This document shows, piece after piece, positions 36,171-48,600 of a DNA stretch of 64,000 nucleotides; the first letter of the stretch is position 1; each line of letters opens with the position of its first letter. Both the position numbers and the translations under genes were made by a program. The stretch comes from Manihot esculenta. Lineage: Eukaryota > Streptophyta > Magnoliopsida > Malpighiales > Euphorbiaceae. The DNA is taken from the NCBI RefSeq assembly GCF_001659605.2, contig NC_035171.2, positions 458,044 through 522,043 of the forward strand, read 5' to 3'. The notes under the pieces are model-generated. The model saw nothing but the letters and a program-made list of their open reading frames with translations, did no database searches and was not told the DNA's origin.

Positions 36171-37807
36171 TCAATCCTGCTTTCCAAGCAGAGCAAGGAG
36201 GAAAGCCTTGTAATCCCCAGAAGTCTCCTTGGCCACTGCTTGATCAAGGGGCACACTGTTCCTCTTGTAGTAAAGCTCCTTGATATGCAGCAAGTCCTTC
36301 TCAGCCCTTGTCACTATCACACGAGTAATTGCATCCTCATCAGTCCCAAACTTTCTGATTGCATTCCGCAAAACCTATAGCACAGAAGAAAACAACTACA
36401 GTCAGATTGAATTCCATAACAAATTAAAGAGTTTCCAACTCTATAGCGTTTCACCTTCTCATAGTACTTAAGAGGTTCGTTGATGCATCGAATGGCTATG
36501 CGAAGCAATCTCTTGTACTCATTCTCAGCATGCTCACCCAACAAAGCCTATTAACACAGAAAAAGATCATAAATGTGCCTTTGGATGCAATATAGACTTA
36601 TGGGTACCAAGTCTACCTTAAATAGAAGCAGAGTACTTGGAAGCTATGTAAATTTTTGTCTCCAATCTATACCTTAGTGATGGAAGTTCCCTGATCATCT
36701 TTGAAGCCATTGAAAGTAGCCATGAGTTGTGCCTTGCTCCTTGTAGTCAAGATCCTAATAACTTCATCATGATTATATTTCTTGTCTTTAATCGCATCCT
36801 GAAGAATATCAGCTTCCGATTTGGCCAATCTTGCATTTATATCAGCACCTTCATACCTATAAGCTGTAACCAACCCAACCAAGAGCTGGAAAGTAACCAT
36901 AATAAACCATTAGGATCAGTAAGTAACCGATATAGAAACACAGATATATGCATCAATAGTAAGTAATTGACTTGCCTTCCTGACATCGCCGGTGGTATGA
37001 GCTGCCACATCTTCTTCCAATGAATGCTTGTAGCGAGCCTGGTAGGCCCTCCTCACAGCCAAGAGCTCCTCTGCGGATAGGACGCAAGCAATTTCAACGA
37101 TCACATGATAATCAGAAGATTTCTTTACAGCCACATTAGCTAACACTGCTTCTCTGTCTTCTGGGTCCAATATCCATCTGTATATAGCTCTCTGTATTCA
37201 GAAATTCAATCAAAATCCATTAGCGTCACAGGCATATTATTGTTTAGCAAACAATCAAATTATGATACTGATCAAACCTCAAAATCTCCTTTTAGCTCAG
37301 ATTCAAGACGTTTTACAAGTTCTTCTTGGTAAAGGTTCCAATAAGCTTGTCTGATTTGCTTCCTTTGAGTTGCGTTTCTATGAGCAAGAACTGAAATTAC
37401 AGCCTTCTCATTGGTCCCCCATCCTATCAAATTTTAACAGCACAAAGAAAATACCAAATGTCAGTTTTTTCATCTCTTTTGTTTCCCCTTAATCATCTCC
37501 TGTACGATAGAAGCATTTTGCCACATAAGTGCGAAAGGGAAGGCATTGATCAAACAGAAAGATGGAGGGAGGATGGTCGACTACTAATCAGAGATCACAG
37601 AATCAAATAAACTCAAATAGGATCCCATTTATAAAAACACATAGCCCAGAAGATAATCAACTATATGAAATAATAAGATATACACATAAAATTTAAAAAG
37701 AAAAGGAAAAAAAATGGAATATGTATAGATTAACCTTCACAAGCCTTTCTGAGAGTTTCAGCATCTTCTACAAAAGAAACATTTGCAGGGACAACAAGGG
37801 TAGACAT
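36171..37807 (-). CDS. Annexin, D1/D2 (RJ4) type, 314 aa, 6 exons, with a GC-AG intron 3
   Basis: Exons (minus) 37807-37735, 37423-37278, 37191-36976, 36885-36673, 36547-36455, 36374-36171; 945 nt. It starts [20 protein letters not shown]. Repeat 1 has GWGTNEKAV, repeat 2 AHTTGDVRK, repeat 3 [18 protein letters not shown] and [15 protein letters not shown], and repeat 4 [19 protein letters not shown]; the end is ALLGKQD. The GxGT loop in repeat 4 is altered to KFGT. Intron 3 has the donor AAG|GCAAGT instead of GT. This is the only border that keeps phase and the conserved RK-LLV junction, so it is a GC-AG intron. Family role: calcium-dependent membrane binding. A 73-nt alternative or orphan first exon lies 1.3 kb upstream. 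Confidence 0.93.
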
Positions 37808-37883
37808 GGTTTTAGCACAAAGAAACAATCTCCTTCTCTTTCTGGAAGAACTTGGATGTGAAAGAGTGGTGAATACAACTGCC

Positions 37884-37892
37884 TACTTATAG
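37884..37892 (-). promoter_or_regulatory. TATA-like box of the D1/D2-type annexin
   Basis: CTATAAGTA on the minus strand, about 80 bp upstream of the ATG at 37807. The spacing to the ATG is the same as for the box of the orphan exon upstream. Confidence 0.5.
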
Positions 37893-39091
37893 TCCAACGC
37901 TCTTACTCTACCCACTACAATAACGCCAGGAAAGATAGCTTTTACATGGAAATTAAAGAATTTATTAATCAGGATTTGTTCACCTGCCTTGTACTGTTAT
38001 ATTTTATTGGATTAGAAATAATTAAAAATTTGAAATGATTTTGTACACGAGGCGCTTAGGTACCGTCCCGAATTGCGTGCGAGTGAATGGTGAACACAAG
38101 CACGTGAAGGCCTGTCTGTCACTGAAACTCAATTTCTGTCTGGGCACTTTTTGAAGTTGCTGATTTCAGTGTGAAAGCAAGCAAAACTAGGTGTACTCCA
38201 TCTTTATCATACTGTCGTGTTATAATTTAATTTTTCCTTTCACTTCTTTTTTTTCTCTGTCTGCGGGTTAGGTTTGAAACCTTTACCACTTACATAATAA
38301 GAAGATACCTTCATACTTTTCATTTTTTTATTTAAAAAAAAAAGACTTCACTCATCACTGGTATGAATTGAGCCTAAAGTTCAAATAAAATCAGTCTAGA
38401 ATGAAATTAAAATTAATTCACTTAGTTATTAAAAAATGAAATGTATTCAAATTAAATAAAAAAAAATAAAAGGTTCATCTTTATCTTTTTTTTCATTTCA
38501 CCTCATTCGATTCATCAATTGTAATTAATGGGATTTAACTTAATTTTTTTTAAAAAAAATCAATATTATTTTCATTAAATGAAATTAAATCTATTTCCAA
38601 ATTAATACCATAAAATTTAAAATATAGAATCGATTCTTAGTGGATGAAAGCTCTATTTATTAATAACTAATTTTTTTTTAATAAAAAAATATAAATTATA
38701 AGTATGTTTAAAAAGAAAAAACGACACTTCATGCTGACGAATCATTCGCACTTTCCTCGTCTCTTCGATGATGATTTTAATTAATATAATTTGTATATAT
38801 TATTAGTTACCATCTCCAATTTATTATTGTTATTATTAATAATCATGCTAAGAATGTGTAAAGTGGGGAAGAAGGGATTTCATGTCCTTTTGGTTTTCCA
38901 AAGATTTTATTTGATTGTGATATTAAAAGTCATTAATTAATAATTTATGAGCATAATTACCTTGTAAATATTCTTTAGTATTATGACAAGTGGAATAAAG
39001 GGTTATTTATAAAAGGAAAATTCATACAAACCCCAGGAATGGTATGGTATTGAAAGAAAAAGGGAAGATGATGTTTTGAATCATGTTGTAC
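37893..39091. other. Region between the annexin and its orphan first exon
   Basis: AT-rich, with several homopolymer runs. I looked on the minus strand for annexin exons 2-6 that could belong to the exon at 39164 and saw none. A segment at about 38150-38280 is less AT-rich but non-coding. Confidence 0.5.
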
Positions 39092-39164
39092 CTTTAAAAG
39101 CCTGGCGGAGGGATTCGGCATCTTCAGCGGGGACATGGTTGGCAGGGGCAACGAGGGTTCCCAT
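39092..39164 (-). other. Orphan or alternative annexin first exon (73 nt)
   Basis: The minus strand reads MGTLVAPANHVPAEDAESLR then QAFKG, followed by a clean donor AAAG|GTACAAC. Both length (73 nt) and splice phase (1) equal those of exon 1 of the annexin at 37807, so splicing to its exon 2 at 37423 would keep the frame and give an isoform with a different N-terminus. A TATA-like box lies about 80 bp upstream (39242-39248). Two readings are possible: an alternative promoter and first exon of the downstream annexin, or the leftover first exon of a tandem copy whose remainder was deleted. The open frame, donor and promoter spacing are all undamaged, which favours use. Confidence 0.7.
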
Positions 39165-39241
39165 TTTTATTGTTTTCTCCACTTAATTTCCTATAGAGAG
39201 GACTGAGGAGAGGAGAGGAGATTATTATGTATAACCATTGT

Positions 39242-39248
39242 ATTTATA
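39242..39248 (-). promoter_or_regulatory. TATA-like box upstream of the orphan annexin exon
   Basis: TATAAAT on the minus strand (within AATTATAAATAC), about 80 bp before the ATG at 39164. Confidence 0.5.
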
Positions 39249-40439
39249 ATTAAAAACTGTGCTGTTTTGCTTAATAATTATCATAATCAACATAGAAATT
39301 AACGTCATGACTCATACACCTACCTTTGCTGGATTTTGAATGAAAACGACTTATGACCATCTTTGATAAAGTTGAGTTGAATGTGCGGAGTAATGTCGTA
39401 TTATGGCTGCATACTGCAAACGTGTCTTCGGGATTCTCTTTGGCCTGCTTTCTTTTTATCTTAGTTTCAGAAATGTGGTTGTCCTAATGCTCGTGTCATC
39501 ATCTACCATGCCCCAAATGCAAGTAATGCTCCATTAAACTCCCTATTCCTTGTGGGCGTAAATATTTTGATATGCAATTGGTATTAGCTTTCTGTTTCTA
39601 ATTACTTTCTACATGCAACAGAGGAGAAACCCTAGCAGCTACAGCCAACAGGTGATTGATATTCTCTTGTGATTTTTCCATTTTCGTGTTAATAATACTA
39701 ACATTTCTGTATTCATGAAATTAAGATCTAAATTACTGAAATTCGATTCTACAAATTACGGTTCCAAATTTCTGAATATGTCAAAGTTTCTGTTCGATCA
39801 GATAAAATTTCTTAGTTTAGTTGTGTAAAATACCTTCCCTTAATGTTTGAACTACTTGTTACTATTGCTATAATTCAAAAGTTGTATTTGGGCTCGTAAT
39901 TGCATAATCTTGATTGCCTTAATTATGATTATTTATCTTATTTTTTTCTATTATACATTTATCCTAATCTGATGATATATCCATTCTTTTTTTATTTTTC
40001 CCTCTTTGCTAGAATGCATCAAAATTATAATTTTTGTTCTTTAGTTTTAAAATTCTAATCATTTATATTCGTAAATTTTTAGTAGTCAAAACATGAGCTT
40101 ATAGAAAAGTTATCAAATTAATATATGACTAAATTTCGATGTCAGAATTTTAAATTTTTGACAAAATCTACATTGAAATTTATAATTTCATAACAAAAAA
40201 TTTTAAAAAGCGTAAAATGGATTTTTATAAAAATAATTTTAAGTATTTTGAAAAAGTATTTTGAATATATATATATATAAACACTGAATTCAAGAATGAG
40301 TCTATTTCCTCTCCATTCTTAGTTCAGAAGGCAAATTTAACCCCAATTCTTATTTTCAACATGATTTTTATCAATATCCTTCTCTCTTTTAAGGAATTGA
40401 TCTTTGTTTCGAAACTTTGATTGGAGTTTCAAGTTTTGG
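39249..40439. other. Intergenic, AT-rich
   Basis: No gene, RNA or repeat was recognised. It may include the upstream promoter of the orphan annexin exon. Confidence 0.4.
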
Positions 40440-41920
40440 CAAGTATTGAAACCCTTTCATAAATCTTCCTCTCCCTCCTCCTTTCGAATCTTCCATTAGT
40501 ATTGCTCTGTTAAGAGGTAAGTCTGATAGTTATAAACTGAGATTTCATATTGTTTTGAGTAGTTATTTTTGGATTTGCATGTAAAATTGAAGTTCTCACT
40601 TTTTATGTTTAGTCTTTGGATATTAAGAGTGTAGAGTCAATTGCATGTTATTGTTTTAGGGCTTTCTAGCTGATTAAGAATTCTTGAATTGATATGAAAT
40701 GGTTTTTTAACTGTTGCATGCGGCTTTGGTTATGGTTTGAAGGCTATGGAGAAGAGGTAGAATTGAGTTCTCCATTGCAGAGGAATTCAAGTTTAACCGT
40801 CGAACCTGCCTGTAAAGGTTACGACCTTTGGCAGCCTAATCTGCTTTTGAAAGTTTGAACTTTCGAGTATGTAAGGAACTTTAGGCCACCAAACCTATAA
40901 TCAAAGTCTTCTATCCAATTGATTCCAGTCTATTTTCTACGTATTTTCTTATATGCTTTTAGGTGTATCTTGGGATAGTTTTAAGAGTCATAAAAATTAT
41001 GTTTAGCCCTTTATTTAAGTTCATCTATGTATGATCGGAGTTGGAAAACTATATAGACCAATAATAAGGTAACTGCTTTAAAGCAAGATTTATATTTATA
41101 AGACATTAGCAGAACTAAATTAAACTCTTTATTTAATTAAATTAATGTTTTAAGTATGCCCATACATTATGAATATTATGTATATAAATTGTTCTGCATT
41201 AAATTCACAAATATGATGACTGCATATATAATTATTGTTATGTATGAATATTGGATGACTCATTAACTTTCGATATTATGATATGAATGTTTATGTATGA
41301 CGAATATTGAAGTCCTGGTCGAGATCCATTATACACCTTTAACACTTTGTAAGAGAAAAACCAGTTCTACGCCCCTGACAATATGTATATGATATGTTTA
41401 AGAAAAAGTCCTGAGAAGCACCTATTGTGAGCCGAACACTATTTGATTTTATGAAGAGTTATTGGTGAAAAGTCCATCTTGTTGTGATTTGTTTGTATTA
41501 TGACACATAAATACGAGTATATGTTTTATTAAACTATTGTGTGTCATGTTTCTATCCACTGGATTATAATAGTTTATCTCTTTCCCTTAACCTCAGGTTT
41601 ATAAGATCGGAGTTAGTACGAGAGTTCAACAGTTTCATGAGTGTAGTACTTTGTGTGATAGTTTAATTGTGAACGTATAATGTTATTATGGTTTAGTATT
41701 GTACTTCAATCGAAAATTCTCTTTTGAACCCTTTTATTAATGATTTTAGTATGTAAAAAGTTTTAATTTCATAATATATTTGAATCAAATTATAGTATGT
41801 AATGATAACTATAATGTAGTATTTGATGAGAACTCTAATATAAATTTATATTTTGAGTTATATATGTATGTACATTCTAATTTGATTCAGGTAAGAATAT
41901 ATATATATTTTTAAGATTAT
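40440..41920 (+). mobile_element. Ancient degenerate gypsy LTR of the same family
   Basis: Landmarks of the family LTR occur in the same order as in LTR C but heavily mutated: the AAGAGGTAAG donor-like site (about 40513), a block of eroded TTCGGC/GCCGAA arms (40790-40905), the GTTCATCTATGTATGATCGG counterpart of the CACCTGTGTAGGTTCRGACC site (about 41020), the GATGACTCATTAAC counterpart (about 41255), the CCAGGACTT-like repeat zone (41310-41410), and the CTCACTGGGCTCTAG counterpart with CCCAGGTTTGCAGG (about 41555-41605). Many differences look like C to T or G to A, as expected after long methylation. Boundaries are approximate. Confidence 0.65.
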
Positions 41921-42850
41921 ATTGTGATTATATCAAATATAAGATAATGTATAATAAGAAATTTTTTTCAAATCATGCATAAAACAAAGATATTTTCACA
42001 TCATGATCATATTTAACCCTTAAAGTGTTTAACATGACCACTTGCATTTTCCTGTATGCAAGGTATAATTTATACAAAAATAAAATAAAATTTTTTTAGA
42101 ACCGTATAAAAAATAATTATTAATATTAAAAATAGATAAATTTATTGTTTTAAGATTATTTTTATTTTTAAATAAATATAAATATGAAAAAATATTTGTA
42201 CAAATAATTATTTAAGAAAAATTACATAAAATTATTGTAATGAAATTATATATTTTTTAAAAATTTTTATTGATTATTTTATTAAGTTATGAGTTAAAGC
42301 AATAGCAGTTACAGCAGTGATTTTGAGGAACAGAAAATGACAATTTTCCCATGATTGAATAGCCATTTTTCAAATCAATGTTATCAATTCGATAGCTAAA
42401 TTGACTAACAATCTCATTTGAAGGAAAGTGCTTTCATTCAAAAGAGAAAATCAGGCTCTGTTATGATAAGCCTAATTGGCACATATAATCTGGTATAAGA
42501 TGATGAGAATAAGCAAAGATTAGGAGAAGTTAAAGTACTCGAAAACTTTTTACACCTTGCGTCATGTAGAAGTATCAACTAGAAAAGGAAAAAGAAAAAT
42601 TCTGTTTATGCATTTTTGAACGGTTAATAATCCTCCACCCATTTCTTTATGGTATAATTTTATTTTCAATTTCAATTTTCCTTTATGGTATCCCATTCAA
42701 TTTTTAAATCGAATATTTAAATTTTGAGTTTAGTCACTATTATTTAAAAATATGAATTAACCTAATTACACAGCCAAATTAAATCGTTTAATTTAATTTG
42801 ATCTGGTCAATTAAAAAAATAGAATTTTCACTACCAAATTAAGAAACAGA
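41921..42850. other. Intergenic, AT-rich
   Basis: No gene or repeat family was recognised; A/T-rich with low-complexity stretches around 42070-42290. Confidence 0.4.
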
Positions 42851-43182
42851 AGAAACTCAATCGATAAGAGAAATTGCAAATCAAATTGTAAATTTCAAAA
42901 TCATGACGCCTTGCAACATAGGTTTAAAAACAAAATTATAATCACACATTTAAATGACAATAACAACGAAAACCTAAATCCATTCAACTAGTCTAAAACG
43001 AATTATAAATCACAAACTCCATTCTAATTTTCTGAGCAGAAATTAAAACAAAACACAATATAAAACAATAACCTAACTGAAATCGGAACGAATACCACTA
43101 AAACTTTGCAAGAGGCTAGATTGAGCTGAGTTATGGAGGTCATCACCGGCATTTTAAAAGGTAGCGATAAATAAGCGTCGAG

Positions 43183-43255
43183 GACTCCATGGCCCAATGG
43201 ATAAGGCGCTGGTCTACGGAACCAGAGATTCTGGGTTCGATCCCCAGTGGAGTCG
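43183..43255 (+). tRNA. tRNA-Arg (anticodon ACG), copy 1
   Basis: A 73-nt cloverleaf without intron: acceptor stem GACTCCA/TGGAGTC with discriminator G, D arm GCC...GGC, anticodon stem CTGGT/ACCAG with loop CTACGGA (anticodon ACG, reading CGU and, after A-to-I editing, CGC/CGA), and T arm CTGGG TTCGATC CCCAG. The internal A and B boxes are intact. A CTTTTGTCTTTTTT terminator region follows directly. The reverse-strand open frame across it is not a gene. Confidence 0.97.
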
Positions 43256-43667
43256 CTTTTGTCTTTTTTATCTCTAGTGCCTGATTGCGCCACAAATAGG
43301 CATCAGCCTAACAATTTCTAAAATTCAAAACAATGATTCAACGTAACAGAAAATTAGGGCTAAAAAACAAAATTAAAATCATATGTTGAAAAGAAAACGT
43401 CAAAAAATCCTAAATCCATTCAACTAGTCCAAAACAAATAATTTAATTACATACTTCACCCTAATTTTTTGCTCGTAACCAACACGGAACACAACATACA
43501 AATCAATAGCCTAAACTGCAATTGGAACGAATAACTCTACACTTGATAAATTTAAAGTGAGCAGAGAGGCAAGGTTGCCAGGAAGGGAAGGGAGTGGAGT
43601 GGAGGAGGCAGCGACACCAGAGGCAGGATGTGACAAAAATTGTAGGAAGAAATAAACAGACGTGGAG

Positions 43668-43740
43668 GACTCCATGGCCCAATGGATAAGGCGCTGGTCT
43701 ACGGAACCAGAGATTCTGGGTTCGATCCCCAGTGGAGTCG
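43668..43740 (+). tRNA. tRNA-Arg (anticodon ACG), copy 2
   Basis: Identical over all 73 nt to the gene at 43183-43255, and part of the same 485-bp duplication. It is followed by a T-run (ATTTTTACTCTATTTT) suited to RNA polymerase III termination. Confidence 0.97.
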
Positions 43741-45653
43741 ATTTTTACTCTATTTTCCTCTTGTTCCATATATAGGAAAAAAGTCCGGTCAAATTACCAT
43801 GCAGTTTAAAAACGTAAGAAGTCAGAATCAGGGACGGATCTCTACCCCATTTCATCTTTTTATTTTCAATCCAGCCCATTTCCTTTAATTAATTTTTTAA
43901 TTTTTAATGTATTTAATATTTAAAAAAATTATACAATGACGGCCTTAACTCCTTTTAAATTGGAATTTTAGGAAGAAAACATTTTAAACTGATGATGCAT
44001 AAATGGATACATTTCCCATGATGCATTCAGTTAACATTGTACATTTTTCAGCGGAGCTCCATCCTCATAACTCTCAACTTCTCTACAATTTGTTCTCTAA
44101 ATAAGGAGTCATCATAAATTTAGGTTGAATGAATTTAGGTTAGTTCTCTAAATAAGATTATCACGGTTATTCTCTAAATAAAACTACACTGATAGTGTAT
44201 TAACCAAGTCAAATGCCATTATAAAAATAGAATAATAATTATAATTTTTTTTATGAGACTCTGAGTTTTTTTCATAAATAATTTAATAACAACATTGATT
44301 TAATTTTTTTTTCGAGTTATGACGTTATATATGAATTTAAAAGAATAAAAGAGAATATTAGGTGAATTTATTTAATAATCTCTCTAATATTTAAATTAAT
44401 AGCTGATATATAATAATAATAATAATTTATGAGATAAATTACTTGAGTTTAAAATATAAATAAGATACTCAATTTTATAAACTCTCATTATTTATTGTAT
44501 TTAAATAAAATTGAGATAGAGTGTACTGTACATATGGAGTATGAACTCTCTTTTCGTGAGTTGGATTATGGAGATTTGATTTTGAGGTTGTGATCAACTC
44601 TTGCAAGCTGAAGATTTAGATTTAATTTTAAGTGTCAAATTCTTAAGAGATTTAATCGAATCCTTTTTATGTAGATTTAATTTTGGGTGTCAGAGTTCTT
44701 TAAAATTCAACCTTAAGTGTTGAATTCTTCAAAGATTTAGTAGTTTTGGTATAATATCTTTTTCTCTAAAATTCGACATTAAAAATTAGAGTTGTTATTA
44801 AATTTATAAATATTGATTTTTATATTTTTAAATTACATTTATACGAGAGTATCGATTATTTCTAGTTGAATTTTTTTTCTCCTTAGATAATCAATCTTTG
44901 CTTTTCTCTAAAATTATACCAGTTGCATTGATCAACTTTGTAAATTCTTTTTTTTTTTTCTCATACGACGGTCATCTTTTACTTAAAATTCAATTACTAA
45001 ATTTCAGTTATAATAAATCCTATTAAATATAAAATTAAAATATAATTGATAAAATAAAAAATAATAATAAAATTGAAGCTATTAAATGTGATTATTAAGT
45101 ATATATATATATTTTTAAATAATTTAATATGTTTAAAAAATGAATTCTTTAGTATTTAAATTATAACCTCGCGACATTAGATAAATACTTGATTACCAAT
45201 CATTTTAATGTGCACTCAATGTTTGATGTATTCCATTTTCTTATAATGATAATTTATTTTTAAAATTCTAAATAATTTTAAAATGATTTATAGCCAAAAT
45301 TACATTTTAAAAATTAAATAATTAAAATTATACTGCGTATAATAATTCACATTTAATTGTGGAAAATAAAAACAATAAGTCCGTATAACTAAATTCAATA
45401 AAAGAATACTATAATTACAAAAAAGAAAAATAAAAACTAAAATTTGTTAACATAAACCTATTTGATAGCAGTTAATCTAAAGCAGGGTCGGCTCACTGTC
45501 CTAGCGGCCATTGGAAATTTGGAAGTATCGGCCCCTAAAAGTATCGGGTTAGCTAAGCGTGTCGCCTCGGTTAATCTGCTAATATCACTGTCAGCAACTG
45601 GAAATGGAAGAGAGCGCGTGGTGTTGAGTGCGAAAGAGGAGAGGTTGAAAACT
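43741..45653. other. Intergenic upstream of SKIP5
   Basis: AT-rich. Loosely repeated phrases such as TTTAATTTTAAGTGTC/TTTAATTTTGGGTGTC (about 44610-44770) suggest a worn repeat of unknown type. From 45462 an open frame runs in frame into SKIP5 exon 1. Confidence 0.4.
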
Positions 45654-48600
45654 ATGGGGGAGGAAGAGAAGCGAAAGTTGAAGCATAAAAAGAAGTCCGC
45701 ATCTTCTTCATTTTGTTCTCCCATAAACAATCTCGATGATGGTTGCCTTATGCACATATTCAGCTTCTTATCTCCAATTCCAGGTTTCCTTTTTTCCCTC
45801 TCTCTATATCTCTCTCTGTGTTTATTATGGGTGGGCCTTGTTGTAGTGGTTGTCGCGTATTGTGTGTATCCATGTTCGTATGAACCCTAATTGAACTGAG
45901 ATGTGAATCAATTTTATCTCTAACTATTATAGTTGTATCGGGTTTGGAATTGTGAAGCTTTAATCTTTAGTTTGTTGGTTGACCGTTTTCAAAATTGGGT
46001 TCTAGCCCTGAATGTGGAGCTAATGCTGTAGTTTATGCTCAGTAACAATTTTAGTATAACGTTTTCCTAATTAGAGGGGGACGTCAAAACCTTTGAGCTT
46101 GATGGATAGAGGAATGCAGCTGCTGCAAATGAAGTGTGGCAATGAGAGGAGTGTGATTTACCTGAGTTGGATATTAATTTGCATTTTAATTTTCTTGCCT
46201 AAGATTCAACTACAGAAGAAGACTTGGTTTTGGACAGAATTTGATTAGGGAAAAAAGCAACTTCAATAAGAATGGCTAAGTTGTTAAATTGTGAAGCAGA
46301 AGGGTGAGAAAGATTGGAAGTTGTGGATAATTTGTCAAAGTTCAGCACCCTTTTGTCAGTATATACCCTCAGTTGAATTTCTTTAGTAGCACGCTAGCAT
46401 GGTGAGATGTGAAATTGATGGTTTCTCAGGAGGGAGGAGATGAATCCAATAGGATGGGGAAATTTATGATTAAATTGCGTGTATGTCTTACATTTATATA
46501 TTAGCATGTGAAAAGATTTTCTTTTATTTTTCCATACTGTTCTCTTACTCGAGTCTGCCAATGATGATCTTAGTTAGAGGACTATGTAGTAATATCTAGT
46601 TGTGAGGATATAACTTGTTCATTATGTGAAGAATATAATTGTGAGCAATATGTGTCATGAATTGTGATTGAGTTTGCAGATCGGTATAACACCGCCCTCG
46701 TATGCCACAGATGGCATTTCTTGGCATGTCACCCTCGCCTATGGCTGCGAGTAGAACGTTCTGTCAAAGATTTATCGGAACCTGGAGTTTTCCCCAGCAT
46801 TGAGATGGCTGTCTCTGCTGCTAGGTATGTAAATTGACATCTTGCTGATGAGATTTTTGAGTCATAATGATTGGAAGGAAAACTTGTCATGGATGTTTTC
46901 TTTTAGACCCGGTGACACCATTCTTATTTCAGCGGGAGGGAGTCATCAGGCCTCTAATATTCAAATAAATAAACCACTTTGCCTGGTATGTGCCAATTAT
47001 CTATACTTGGAGACGGTGTTTTAGTTTTAACTATTAACGACAGCATATGGTTATATAAATACCTGAAGTCTAGAATGTGTCTTAGTTGTCAATTTTTTCA
47101 ACAGTAATTATTGACTCTGGAAATTCCTATTGTTGGATAGTCTGTGTATCACCTCATTATTTCATTACAAGGAAGTCCATCATTAATTAATGATTGCCAA
47201 AAGAAGTGTGCAAGTTATGTGGTGAGGTAGTTATTAATGATTGCCAAAAGAAGTGTGCAAGTTATGTGGTGAGGTAGTTTAAGTCCAACCTAGTTAAACT
47301 ATTCCATCTGTAGTCTGAGCCTGAAAGAACTAATTGGTGTATGTCATGCAAAACAAAGCTTTGAAGGCCTATGGACAAGTTCTTTGATATAGCTGTACTA
47401 CGTTCCTACCTGTCTGATTTGTACTACAAGTTTTAGAGTTTACTATCCTAATTAGTTATCCTGTCTCGCAATCTATAGCTGACCCCACTAATCCTAATTG
47501 TTTTTATGTTTTTTTTAAATATACATTTTTATCTTCAGTGTCTCATTGGCTCTTTGCCTGGTTCACAAGTACAGCATTCAAGTTAATTGAGTTTCAAATT
47601 TGTTTGAGATCCCTGAAACCTTCAATCTTTTCTTCACAAACTTCACTCACCTCCCTCTCCCTTTACCTTTAAGTGGGTTGGAGTTTAACTATAGGAATTC
47701 AGTTCCATGAATGCCATATTCTTGCAAAGTGAGAATGAGTGGACAAGCAGTGCAGAAATTACAAAGTTGGATCAGGTGCTTTTGTTATTAGTAGAACAAA
47801 CATAATACTTAGCTCTATTAGAATAGCTATCATGTTCTTTGATTTCGTAACGCAAAATAAAAGTTAACTTCTGGAGTTATTAATTCTTCCACCTGTTCAC
47901 TGTTTATCTCAACTTACTTTGTTCAGATTGGTGGAGGTGAGGCTCCTGATGAAACAACACTCTTGTGTTCCCGAGGTTCAGACAGGTATGCAGGACGACA
48001 ATTGCATTGCTTTGCCCTTATCTTGTATCTCATTGGATTTCAGTTTAACTAGGACCATCCGTACATTGGATGTAAGTGGCCATGAACTGGAGTTTAGGGA
48101 TGATGCATTCTATTCCAGTATAACAATAGTGAAGGATGATACTTCCTGCATTCTTGATCTTATGTTATGAGCAATATCTTTCATGCTTATTGTGCTTGTT
48201 ATAGCATCATAAAACATGTTGAAATTAGTTATTATCATAGTTAGTAGATATCACAAAAGTACCCATTCAATATCATCCTATTACCTTAAATATCGATATT
48301 AAGGCTCTGACATGCATGCAATTCTTGAGTAATTGAGATGTGGTTGTCTGCTGCTTATTTCCATGCCTAGCTCTTCACTGCAAAATTTCGTTCTCCAACA
48401 TTTTAGAGTAGACTCTTACAGGTCACTATCCTTTAATTTCCATCACAAGACAGAATTTGGTACTGTTGTTATTGTTTTTGCAGTGCATTGGAGTTCCTGT
48501 CCACTTGCAAATTGGCGAACCTAACAGTGAAGGCAGAGCTTGGTTGTTGCTTGCTTCATAGAAGTGGAAGGCTAACTATAGATGGCTGCATCCTTCAATG

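Larger units (their letters stand above)
42853..43740. repeat. 485-bp tandem segmental duplication carrying tRNA-Arg genes
   Basis: The sequence before and including the tRNA at 43183-43255 is repeated 485 bp further on, before and including 43668-43740. Flank similarity is partial (shared CTAAATCCATTCAACTAGTC, CTAAT, CGGAACGAATA-type blocks), while the two tRNA genes are identical. The duplication is therefore not recent, and the tRNA part has been conserved. Confidence 0.75.

Noticed and set aside
43024..43769. Minus-strand open frames containing TGDRTQNLWFRRPAPYPLGHG at both tRNA loci
   Set aside because: They are the reverse complement of the tRNA-Arg genes. This peptide is a familiar false prediction over tRNA genes.
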